A model generated the notes under the pieces. That model saw nothing but the letters and a program-made list of their open reading frames with translations. It did no database searches and was not told the origin of the DNA. The position numbers were made by a program, and so were the translations under genes. A stretch of 64,000 nt of DNA. Origin: Chamaelirium japonicum (taxonomy: Eukaryota > Streptophyta > Magnoliopsida > Liliales > Melanthiaceae). Positions 1 to 11,000 of this stretch are shown here, one piece after another. Location of the stretch: positions 49,871,873 through 49,935,872 of the forward strand of contig OX393552.1 in NCBI GenBank assembly GCA_947650365.1, in the 5' to 3' direction. Position 1 is the stretch's first letter. The number at the start of each line of letters is the position of its first letter.

Positions 1-614
1 GTAAGGGCTAAAGGGATACCAAATACTAGAACAGAAAGCAGTTTGAAGAAACGGAAGAAGAAGGCATCAAAAGTGTCAAGTAGTATTGCTGGTCCACCGC
101 ATCCATCATCGCTTCCATTTGGGGTTCCTCCTGGTCCAAACTTGTGTAATCAGGTATGCCTTTAAAGTTTGACTTTGTAATTGATTTTATCATATTTATG
201 CTATATCATGTTGACATATTGGAGATTAATCGTTTTTCCTTATAGGTGACTCCCCAAGGGGTGCCCAACAGACATCCCAACTTCAGCTTTACGGGTATGC
301 TTCAAGACAATGTACAGATGCCTTACTTGAATCAGGTATTTTATAAACATAGAAATATAAATTTCACAAAAAAAAAAAAGATCGATAGATGCTTACAATG
401 ACATTCATAATTGATGGTAGGGTTCTTCCACAAGTTTAAATGCAAACCATACATTTGAACATTTTCATCGCTTAAGTCAGATTTCAAAATTACACGTTTG
501 TCTTTTGTAACTTTTTATTTTTTTTAACTCTTCTAAATTTAATGGGTTGTGATGTAGGCCTCTTACTTGCATGGGTCGAATCACTTTCAGCAAGAACGTG
601 CGCAACAAGAATGA
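1..614 (+). CDS. 3' end of a gene, possibly FAR1/FHY3-related (FRS) C-terminus (partial)
   Basis: Three terminal coding exons join in phase: 1-153, 246-335 and 558-614, with stop TGA at 612-614. All four intron borders are GT/AG. The 100 visible residues begin VRAKG, followed by a basic stretch (KKRKKK) and then a Pro/Gln/Asn-rich low-complexity tail ending RAQQE. A VRAKG or RTKG motif, a basic cluster and a disordered tail are common at the C-terminus of FAR1-related transposase-derived transcription factors, but no zinc finger or MULE domain lies inside the window, so the family call is tentative. The gene continues beyond the left edge. The base run at position 1 also looks like a splice donor, so the first bases could be intron. 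The coding call for the next two exons is stronger than the family name. Confidence 0.5.
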
Positions 615-1578
615 GATCGTGTAAATTGCTTGTGTTCATAGGTTGTCATTGTAGATCTGGATTGCTATGATTTTGGTGAGATTCTGTATTATAACACTTC
701 AGGTAGTCCACACCTCTTGCTTTACGCGTTACTCATGCAATTTTTTTTCTCGTCAATCATCAATTCTAATTATAGCTTTTGTTTTGTACACACAGGGTCA
801 TAGTTATCAATTACCCGAGCACGACGCTTTGTACAAGTACACCGAGAGATGTGGTGGTTGTGTTTCGTCTTTTTTTTTTTTTTTCGTCAAGTGTTTTGGA
901 TGTTTGGACATGTATACACGAGCACAAACTTGTTCCTTGATGGTGTCGCTGCGTATAACTCCATTGTGGTTGTATTGATCTGTTTTTTAATATGATGGTG
1001 GACTGGAAATGTTTCCTGGTTTTCATATTAGTGGATTAATTGTTTGAGTCCATCTGAAAATTTTGTATCCGTAATTGTAATATCAAAATATTAAAATGAA
1101 TTTTTTTGTTGCAAAATCTGAAGGGTTATTCATAAATCTAAAAAATGAGGGGGTTATTTGTAATATCAATATTTGTTAGGGGGTTATATACAAAAATCCC
1201 TTAAATAGGTGAAAATCCATATGTGACTGCTGGTTAATAACCTCTCCTTAGTTGTTCCTGGTTCCCTGTTCCCATCATCTTGACAAAGATTCCTTCCTTT
1301 GGCAGGGGATGTGCTTTCACCAACTATCTTCACCACTGATAAGTAGAAAAGTTCCCGCAACTTGTTTTGGCATCACAAATTTCTGAACATGAAAGGAACC
1401 TTAATTCCTCCAAACAAATGATTTTAAGCAACTATTGAGAATAATTATGAATATTAATCTAAACAGTGAATTATACAACTTCCATTTACTTAATTTCTCC
1501 AATGAATAATAGATTTCTCTTCTTTGAGTATAGTTTGATAATGTGAATCATCTCCAACGACAAATTCATGAAGAAACC
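615..1578. other. 3' UTR of the left-edge gene and flanking intergenic DNA
   Basis: After the TGA at 612-614 there is AT-rich DNA with T-rich runs, as in a plant 3' UTR. I see no clear polyadenylation site and no conserved reading frame. Confidence 0.4.
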
Positions 1579-1579
1579 T

Positions 1580-1705
1580 TAGGAGGTATTTGGCGGCGTT
1601 CCGTAGAATCGTTCCGATGTTCTCGTTTATGCATTTTTTCCCTTATGAAAAATGCGAAGGCAGGAATAGCGGTATGATTTTGGGGAACGGTGCCAAACAC
1701 CCCAT
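1580..1705. mobile_element. Small MITE-like inverted-repeat element
   Basis: The left end (GTATTTGGCGGCGTTCCG) and the reverse complement of the right end (GTGTTTGGCACCGTTCCC) match over most of about 18 bp and enclose about 90 bp. I could not define a clean target-site duplication, so family and borders are uncertain. Confidence 0.35.
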
Positions 1706-3239
1706 TGGTCCCTCTTCCTCGTGATCATCCAAACCTTGCTAACATCTCCCCACATCCCCATACCAGCTTGGTGTTCCAAGAGGCTGTGTCAAGATGTGGA
1801 GTTTTGGCAAACAATCGTCGAGGCATCTCGTCTTCTTCATATTTGGCACAAAAACAAATCAAATAATTCTGAAGGTAGATATTGAAACTGAAAACGGACT
1901 TCTGGATGAGGAGTGGATCTGAGAGCCCTATCGGAGGGAAGAGATCAAATAGCAAAGATTGAGAGCGAGGGTGAGCGTTTTGGGGACTAATACCCTAGGT
2001 GGCCTAGATGCTAGGCTAAAAACTTAAGTAACAATATGAAATAAACTCTATTGCCCTAAAAAATCCCTAAGGATGCATCAATGCAAATAAGTAAACACGT
2101 GCTTGTAAACCACAAACCAACCAAACAACCTTTCTTCAAATCTCTCTTACAATCACACGATGTGCACAACAAAAATTTAAGCAAATAGATTATTCTACTT
2201 GTGATGCAAAAGTTGCATGTGAATATAGGGTAGAAGCATATAATCTATCTTAATGCCGCAATGAAAGCACACAAATGATATATAGGTGGAAACCCAAAAA
2301 ACCACACTGAACAAGTTTGGACACAAAGCAATCCACTAAGAGCAAATGATTATAACCATTGGCAAGAGCATTACCTTTGAAACGAACGACAACTCAACAA
2401 TTCAATACTCTTGAGTTTGGCACAGGTAGTCAGCAATTACCCAATGATGACTATGGTTTTTAGTTTAGTAGTTGTGGTTTTGATTAGTCGGTTTGCAGTG
2501 ATCCAACTATAAAAGGAAGTTCCTCTTTTGGCCAGGCCTATCCTCAAGGCCCTCGGCCCAGGGTAGATCAACATAAATATAAGAATATAAAAAACTTAAA
2601 TGATCAAACCCCGTAGATAGGATCATTGGTTCTAGCTTAGTGTACTCAAGTACCAAGGAGTGGGTGAGATTGTTTAGCTCGCAGTCGGAGGTTTGAGTGT
2701 CGTGCTCCCTTGATGGAATCATGTCAGCGTGTAATGGCATTGGTGTGCCACACATACTGAGAGAAGAGCCTTCTTGAATGTTGAGTTGCTTCTTCGATAA
2801 GCACTCTTTGTGACAACAAGACTTTTTTTTTTAAATAGGACATCTATGAATAATTTACCCTATTGGATTACCCTCTGACCTTTTCGGTTTGGGCATTTAA
2901 AAAAAAAATCAATTAGAATGATTCCCTTTGTTTCTCTCTCCTTCTTCAATATGTGTGAGAGCATGTGGAATAGTGCATTTGAGAAAATTGATATGTTACC
3001 ATTTCATGACAAAACTCAAACCCTTCCTATCTTTCTCTTCTCACACCCTATAAATCGATGTTAAATTTTTTGGAGCGTGACACTTCTAATTAACCTATCC
3101 ACATGATAGATGCTCCCCCTTAATTTAGTATCAAACTTACAATCCGGTCAAGAGCCGAAGGTAGAATATGGGTCTTTACTCACCATTGCTTGTTCCATAC
3201 ACCCCATGGCAAGATACTAGTTTTATAGCTCCTAATGAC
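1706..3239. other. Intergenic DNA without recognised genes
   Basis: AT-rich sequence with short spurious reading frames. I see no conserved domain and no clear repeat border. Confidence 0.4.
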
Positions 3240-3600
3240 TAGTCAAATGTCACAATTTGCATTGGTAGTTGTTGATCGATTATCTAAAATGATGCATTTC
3301 ATTGTATGCCGTAAGACTGTTGATCTATCCCATGTGGCAAAACTCTTATGTCGATAGGTGGTGAGGTTACTTGGGTTGCCCAAAGTGATTTTCTTACATA
3401 TTGACATATGATTTATAAGTTTTTTATATAAATCTTATGAAAGATTGTCAACACGAAGATACAATTATCTTCTATTAATAGGAAGGTAATTAATAGAAGT
3501 TTGGGCAATCCTTGAAGAAGTCTAGTAGAAGATCGATTGTCCACTTGGGACCAGATTCTACCTAAGAATTTACTTATAAGGGTCAGTTCTTTTGGTGTGA
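3240..3600 (+). pseudogene. Decayed Ty3/gypsy integrase fragment
   Basis: At 3264-3420 the + strand reads VVVDRLSKMMHFIVCRKT, then SHVAKLLCR, a stop, VVRLLGLPK. This is the integrase-core stretch typical of plant Ty3/gypsy polyproteins. After a deletion and frame change, 3485-3570 reads VINRSLGNP, a stop, RSLVEDRLSTWDQILPK, which matches the later integrase segment. Several stops and missing segments show it is dead. No LTRs were found around it. Confidence 0.7.
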
Positions 3601-5763
3601 AAACTAGATTAGACATTGATTTATCAGGGTATTATCACTTTGTGCCATGTTCATTTGTCCAATGTCGCGGGTAAATGAATTTTTAAGATTATTTTTTCTC
3701 CTAGTTTGGTGGCACATTAGAGTCCTAACAAAACTAGTCGGACATTCATTGCACACCAAGGATGAGACATTATTTATCCGAAGAAAAAAAAAAACACTTA
3801 TCCAAAGAAAATAAATTTTCAACCCATTTAAGTCCAAGGTAGAAAAGAACAGAGGAAATGAATGTCATAGGTAATTTAGATGGACTTCCTTAGCAAAAAA
3901 TAGCATGTGACATTTAATTTTCTGAGACATCATTTTCCATGGTGATGAATGTCTCAGGGAAACAAATTTTCCATCCAATTTATTTCTTTAAAAAACAACG
4001 AACCCTAACAGCTTGGTTAACCGTACTACTAGTCTTCCACGATTTGGTTAACCTATGAATGCCACCATGAAAACCTATTGATCAATTATTGCTTCTGCCA
4101 AATACTGATTAAGTCAACCTATTGAATCCTTTGCTAACAATCTTCATAGATTACGCACCAACATTCATTAACAAACTCCAATTTTAGCACCCTGAGTTGA
4201 TAATCTATTTATTTCTCGTTATTCTGCTAGATTCCTCAATCAGCCGACGACTCTTAGGTTTCCTCTGCGCACCCTTCGAAGGAAGATCAACAAGGTAGGC
4301 AGGATTAGCCTTCAACAAAATAGGGATATCGAAGAAGGGGTGAGGTTGACGTTTAAGCTTGACAAGATGCTCTTTTTCAAATTCTGGATCGGAGGAAGTA
4401 GAACACATTCCTCGAACTGATTAACATGGCTCTTCGAACTAGCGGTCATAGGTTTTGCCTTGGGGTTCCAACTTCCAACTATGGCGCAAGAGAAGTTAAA
4501 GGGGCTCTTGGTGATATTGGGAGAGGGAGCCACAAAGTACAAACCTTGTAGCAAGTTCACTGTGAGCCACAAAAGAGAGCCGGTAGCCGCTTGAGTAGGA
4601 ATCTCAGGCACCAAACCAACATCATGAACAACCAGTTGGATGGGGTCAACAATAGACACAGTTGCATGGGCAACATCCTCCACTTCAATTTTAGTAACTG
4701 CTTGAACGATATTATCTTTATCTATATAGCTAGCCCCATGTGTGTGCTCTCTAAATCCCGACCTGAAGAGGACTGAGATAGAGCCACTTAACCATCACCC
4801 AAATTTGTAGTGGAAGCCTTACATTCAAACAGCCCCCCCCCCCCCCCCCCCCCCCCTGCACTCTTTGCTCGCAAATCAACACCCTTGCTCAACTCAAGAG
4901 CCGATTGATTATTTGTTACCAATCTTGCAAGTGCCTCTTTTTTTGGAATCAAGGTGCATCTGCCGACTGGATCGGTCTAATTAAATCTCATTCACATCTC
5001 CTCATCGTCGTCATTGGAGAAACCATTGCGCTCTCTATAATATCTTAGGGGTCAAGTACTAAGTCTAGTCCTTTGGTAGCTTTCAGGGCTTGGACAATTC
5101 TTTAGTCTACTATTTTACTATATGTTATATTGATAGTAGTGTGAACCCCATGCGCGCGAGGGTGGTGGTCCCATGAGTTAAACCTTTAGATTCTTATATT
5201 AGACGGAGCAAAGCTACTTTCCATGGGTTGTGATCCGTCAAAGGGATGAGCCATTAATTTCGTAGATAGGGCAATCCAAATCCAATTCCACCGTTAGAGT
5301 TCGCACCTCGGTTGGTCAAAATCAGCTTCCATCTATTACTATAGTGTTGCAATATATGAGGGAGTTATCAACTTGATTTTGTAGATTGGAAGGTTGAACT
5401 TTTGTTCACTTGATTATTGTAGTGATATAGTAACCCGAAGTTTGATCTCTATTATTTGAAGAAAATTGTTCTGATGTCACGAACCAAAATACATTACAGG
5501 CCTTTACCCCTATCTTTAATTAAAAATGGTTCTATACATACATTAAAAATATAGGGGTATTTTAGACCTTTTGAATATATTTTGAGAGAAACGATATCAC
5601 ACGAGACTCCCCTCGATCATCTTTCCTAATTCCCCAATCTCTATACTCACGCATAGCACGTGCATGCCCCTAGTATATTATAATACTAGTACGCACTTCA
5701 TTAACATTTGGATGGTCATCCTCCCCCCTCCCCCTAGCTGTTCGAGCTGTTTGGCTTGCTTGG
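3601..5763. other. Intergenic DNA; unrecognised broken frame and a poly-C tract
   Basis: A minus-strand stretch at about 4205-4683 has two overlapping open frames that look like one reading frame broken by a frameshift. The product is not recognised and may be a retroelement relic. A run of about 24 C residues lies at 4833-4856. Nothing else is supported. Confidence 0.35.
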
Positions 5764-5768
5764 GGATG

Positions 5769-5890
<122 letters not shown>

Positions 5891-6009
5891 GCTACAATAA
5901 TAATCGGGTATCATATACTTAAAAATGGGGTTATTAACATTAGCTCCTTAAAAAGGTTGCCTTTTTACGTTACGATATTTAAAGTTTGAACTTAACGTTA
6001 AACCCCTGC

Positions 6010-6780
6010 AATTGGACTTTGGCTAACGCGAGCTCCTTCTTCCACGCACATGTAATAACAAAAAATTTTGAATAGCAATTTTACCCCTACAGAACCCTTG
6101 TGACCCTCCCTGCATGGCGTCGGACCTACCCGATCGGCAGCAAGATGACCAGAATCCAAACCCGAGCCACCCGGACCATCCTGCGCGGCAACATGGCTAC
6201 AACCCCTCCATCGCATGCATGGACTCCATGGCCGGAGCTCGTCCTTGACCTTGGAGTTCGCCGACGCAGAATCGGTACTAACGAATGGTCTTCGATGGTT
6301 CTCCTCCACGTCCTCTTCGCATCGATGGCACGGGGGAGGTCGACTGGTGTCTGAGCGTGACGCAGGAGCGGTGCAAAACCCCCTCAAGCTTAGTTATTTG
6401 TGAAAGAATGGGTGACACTATTTATAAATTCAAATGTCATTTTGGGCATTTACGTGATAAATTTAAATGCCACTTTATATGTGGTTGGACTTTAGCTAAC
6501 ATGAGCTCCTTCGCCCGCGCACATGTAATACCAAAAAGTTTTAAATAATAATTTTACCCTACAAATAAAAGTATAACAATCGTAGGAAAATAGTAACAAT
6601 CGTTAAAGAGAAAAAATCTGTTAGGTTTGGCTAACACAGGCTCCTTCTGCTGCGCACATGTAACATAATTTTTTTTAAAATGACAATTTTAGCGCTACAT
6701 ATAAAGTGTAACAATTTTAACAAAAAAGTAACAATTGGTAAAGAGGAACAATCCATTAGCAAAGAGTAACAATTTGATAT
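6010..6780. mobile_element. MITE/MULE-like repeat cluster with GC-rich insert
   Basis: A unit of about 75 bp (ACTTTGGCTAACGCGAGCTC, then CGCACATGTAATA and an A/T-rich part) occurs three times in the same orientation, starting near 6012, 6485 and 6627. Between copies one and two, at about 6100-6360, lies strikingly GC-rich sequence that could be a captured gene fragment. It keeps no recognisable domain. I could not define a target-site duplication. Confidence 0.45.
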
Positions 6781-7158
6781 GGTAAAACGTCTTAATTGTC
6801 AATTGATTGTAGCGGTATTTCTGCTCATATGGTCATAATATGATTATCTTTGTGATAAAAAATACATTTAACTATGCGAAACCAAGTCGATTCTATCTCG
6901 TACATAAAGAGTAACAATTAGGTAAAAAAGAGTAACTATTTGGTCGGTTGACAGATTTTTTTGTTTTGATGAAATTATATATATAAAAAATTATATTGTT
7001 TTGTTGTTTTAAATCAACAATTTGGAGTGGTTTCAATTGATTTCATGCAAAAAATGGTTCGTGTTAAGTTGATGACAGAAAATGTAAATTTAATGAACTT
7101 GGGTTGGATGCTATTGTCATTTTTTTTTTCCTATTTGGTTCGGCAGGATTTTGGGAGG

Positions 7159-7360
7159 CAGGGCTGGCTCAATCATAAGGCCATTAAGGCAGTGGCCAAA
7201 GGCCCCACGTGAAAAGAAGACCCCCAAGTTCCTAACTAACTTAAATAGGCTTAGGTCACATTGAAATGAAGGCTCCCAACCCATTTAAATAACCTAAGAA
7301 CAGTCATTTAGAGTTTTAGTCCTACTGCAATGGGCCTCAACTTGCCTTTGGTCGGCCATG
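7159..7360. mobile_element. Non-autonomous hAT element (202 bp)
   Basis: The 8-bp direct repeat TTGGGAGG flanks it exactly (7151-7158 and 7361-7368). Ends are CAGGGCTGGCTCAA and, reverse-complemented, CATGGCCGACCAAA, matching at most positions. It has no coding capacity. It lies about 650 bp upstream of the PRT6 start. Confidence 0.7.
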
Positions 7361-7850
7361 TTGGGAGGGAGCTATTGCAATGCGAAACTCGTTGGAGGGC
7401 TTATTGCAAGTTGATAACTTTGTCGGGGAGCTATCACTAAGTCCCTCCTTAAAAATTGATGGATAAGGACTATCCTTAGTACTGTAGCTCCTACAATATT
7501 TGGATATAAGAAAGTTGATGGGTAGAGTTTCATACCCATACCCTACCTAAAAAAAATTCTCCAAGTTGGATTTTATATCCACGGGGTTTTCTGGTGGGAT
7601 TTTTTCGTGCTCCACCCCTCTGGCGTGCAAGACATTGCTTGACAATCAGACCGCACAAACTGTTAGCAAAAAAAACCAGACCGTATGAACGGCCCTGATT
7701 ACGACGGAGTATTTTTATTTTTATTATTATTATTTTTTATTGCGGATAAAAAACGCAAGAGCGGTGGGCCGAACCGGCCGATGGAGCCGTGGATACCAAA
7801 AGCAACAGAGAAAGTGGAAAGATCTTTTTGTTTCTAGAAACTGGGTTGGG

Positions 7851-8008
7851 TTATATACTCCATAAAAGTTTATCTCGAGGGCCAAATATTAACTGTCCTG
7901 ATTCTCATATTCTCTCTCTTCCCCACCTCGTTTCCCTCCCCCGCCGCAACCCTGGGGCGTGGAAGCTCTCGATCGACCTACTGGGGTTGCGCCGACTGGC
8001 TTCGTGTC
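7851..8008 (+). promoter_or_regulatory. Candidate PRT6 core promoter and 5' leader
   Basis: A TATA-like TTATATA lies at 7851. About 50 bp on, a pyrimidine-rich CTCTCTCTT/CCCTCCCCC stretch (7908-7942) looks like a plant 5' leader and precedes the ATG at 8009. No transcript evidence is available. A further upstream non-coding exon cannot be excluded. Confidence 0.35.
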
Positions 8009-8080
8009 ATGGCCGGAATGGAGATCGACGCGTCGCCCGGGCGGAAGACCGTCATCTCCCCCCGAGATTGCATCCTCCAG
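8009..8080 (+). CDS. PRT6: PRT6 exon 1 (N-terminus)
   Basis: Encodes [11 protein letters not shown]...PRDCILQ (24 residues). The ATG at 8018 would give MEID, also a usual PRT6 beginning. The downstream exon begins with RLAQHGVP, so ILQ|RLAQ joins seamlessly as in other plant PRT6 proteins. The base pair after 8080 is GC, not GT, implying a GC-AG intron. Confidence 0.75.
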
Positions 8081-11000
8081 GCACCGCTTCATCCCTCATT
8101 CCTCGAATTTCACTCCTTCTCCCCCCCCCCCAATTTCGTTCCTATTTGTATTCCTGATGTCTCGTTGAAATCCATATCATGAGCTGCCTTTTTGAATTGA
8201 ATTTTAGGGTTAATAGTGTTCCCAGAGATGGGAAGAGGGGAATTTTGAAGAGATTTTTAAAATTTTTTTTCTGTCCCATTTTCTTGTTGAATCTTAGCTT
8301 AAAATAACGGGAAACCCACCTGGATTATCTTGTTTTACTCTATAGGGACTGATCACTGATGTGGTCTTGAGTTTGGAGTGCTATGTAGTTGTTCCACATG
8401 ATTTGAGATTGCTCTATGTTACATGGTGTGTGTATTCATGGGTTATTCTTTGAAATCGACAGAGACTCGCGCAGCATGGTGTTCCTCAGGACAGACTCGA
8501 TCAATCCCAGCTGGGTCTAGTGTTTTTTGTCAGGGAAAACATGTCTTTGATTCCCAAGTTGGTATCTGCCATCTTACCGAATGTTGCGGATGTATCGGAG
8601 ACTCGTAGGTCATCGAAGAAAGATTCTGGAGGAGGCACGGGGAGCGTCGGTATGGGAGATTACTTCAGCGAAAGCCTGTTGTGGTTGCAATACCTGATGT
8701 TTGAGAGCGACCCACGTGCATTTCTCGAGAATTTGGCACAGAAAGCTGCTGGCCAACGAGCGGTGTGTGGGGCTGTTTGGGGGATGAACGACTTGGCTTA
8801 CCGCTGCCGAACGTGTGAACATGATTCGACTTGTGCGATATGCGTTCCTTGTTTCCAGAGTGGCAACCACAGAGATCACGATTATTCTACTATGTACACG
8901 GGTGGTGGATGCTGCGACTGTGGAGACGAGACCGCCTGGAAACGTGACGGATTCTGTTCGAAACATAAAGGTTCTGAAAATATCCAGCCTCTCGCGAAAG
9001 ATTTAGCGGATTCCATGGGGCCGGTTCTGGATGCTCTTCTTGTGTGTTGGAGGGACAAGGTTTTATCAGCGGAACGCCGGAAGCGCGAGAGAGAGAGCGA
9101 TCGTATCGATGCGTATGGGCAGCTTGCAAATGAGTTATCCACTGCGGTCATTGAAATGTTGCTCGACTTTTGCAATTGTACCGAAAGCCTGCTCAGTTTC
9201 ATCTCTAGAAGAATGTTTGAGTGCATGGGTTTACTAGAAGTTCTTGTGAGGGCAGAGAGGCTTTTGAGCAAAGAGGTGGCTAGGCAGCTCCACGAGTTGC
9301 TTTTGAAATTACTGGGTGAACCCCTTTTTAAGTATGAACTTGCAAAAGCATTCATAAAATATTACCCTTTTACGCTAAATAAGATGGTGAAAGAGGGCAG
9401 TGATTCAATGTTTGAGGAGTATCCAATGCTATCAACTTTCTCTGTGCAAATATTCACGGTGCCTACTTTAACCCCACGACTTGTACGAGAGGTGAATCTG
9501 CCGGGCATGCTTCTGGGATGCTTGAGGGACATTTTCCTTTCGTGTGTTGCAGACGATGGTCGTTTGCAGGTAATGTTGTAGCTTTTTCCCCCCCCTGTGG
9601 TACGGTGTCAGTGATGATTTTTTGTTAACCTTGTGTTTGGAAGTTTAGATTGCTTCGTATTTATTAGAACGTATATCCGACTTGCTTTGGGGGTCAATCT
9701 ACGATGAGATGCTTTTATATATAAGCATCCATCTTGGTCATATCAATATGCATCAATGTGGTCTCTTGAAAGTGATGTGTCCATTTCCTGTCTCTAACTT
9801 TATCAATTCATAAAAGTACTTGAATGTTTATATAACCTCGCTTGATGAATTAGCTGATGACAAACTTTTTGCAGGCAAGTAAATGGGCAGGTCTTCTTGG
9901 AACCACAATCCGCTTGGTTGAAGATACACGATATGTTTTGAGCCACGATGAAGTTCCCAAATACATTGCTGATGAACGACCCGATATCTCAAGGACTTTG
10001 ATATGGCTCTTGAGTCTTGTGCAAGGCATGGACCCTCAAAAGAGAGTAACAGGTCTTGCCACTGAAGAGGACAATGAGAATCTGTCTGCACCATTTCTAT
10101 TGGCCCACTATCTTGGGAATGTCAGCAATCTCTTGGTAGAAGGTGCACTTTCTCTTGCTGAAACGAAAGAAATAGATGCTACGCTCTGCTGCTCAGATAT
10201 TGAAGGTTCAGATGATGGTCAGAAGCTGCGCCATGCAAAAGTAGGAAGGCTTTCTCAAGAAAGTTCTGCATGCACTACTAGCAGTATAAACAGCATTTCA
10301 GATTGTGTGTCGCAATGTGGTGAAGTAAACTTAGACAGAGAGAGTTTCCTGTCAGTTCCATCTTCTGTTATATGGTTGATTTTGGAATGCCTGAAAGCTA
10401 TTGAGAGTTGGTTGGGTCCAGATACTGCATTGGCGAGGAATTCCTCTTCTCTCGATGCATCTAGCAGTAGTGGTAGTAATATTGTGACCTTGAGAAAGAA
10501 ATTGTTTAAGATAAGGAAGGGAACAAATAGCAACAAGGTGTACAGAACATCGAAGTCTAGAGTTGATATGAATGGACTCCAAGTGCCTGCTCATCCTGAA
10601 TGGCATGAGATACTTGGTTCTTCTTCTACCTGTAGGATGACTGGAAGCCTAGAGGTTGAAGGAAGAGAAGTATTAGACCAAAATAATACTTCAATTGATG
10701 ATGGTCTTGTTGACTCTGATTCATGTGCAGAACTGGAAGCATTTAGTATATTGAATTTGGCAGACTGGCCTGATATAGTTTATGATGTCAGTTCACAGGA
10801 ATTATCTTTTCACATTCCTTTGCATCGTTTTCTTTCATTATTGTTGCGAAAGGCTATGAGAAATTGTTACACTGAAACTGGAAAACTGGGCAAGGGAAAT
10901 GGCAATTCTGCGCCTCCTTCATCTGGATATCATCATGATTTTTTTGGTAAATTATTAGGAGGCGTGCAACCATTTGGTTTTTCTGCATTTGTGATGGAGC

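Noticed and set aside
6100..6403. Overlapping frames on both strands in GC-rich DNA
   Set aside because: No known domain, no splice context, and it lies within a repeat cluster. More likely captured or repeat DNA.
8610..9355. Minus-strand frames over PRT6 exon 2
   Set aside because: Shadows of the UBR-box exon. No conserved product.
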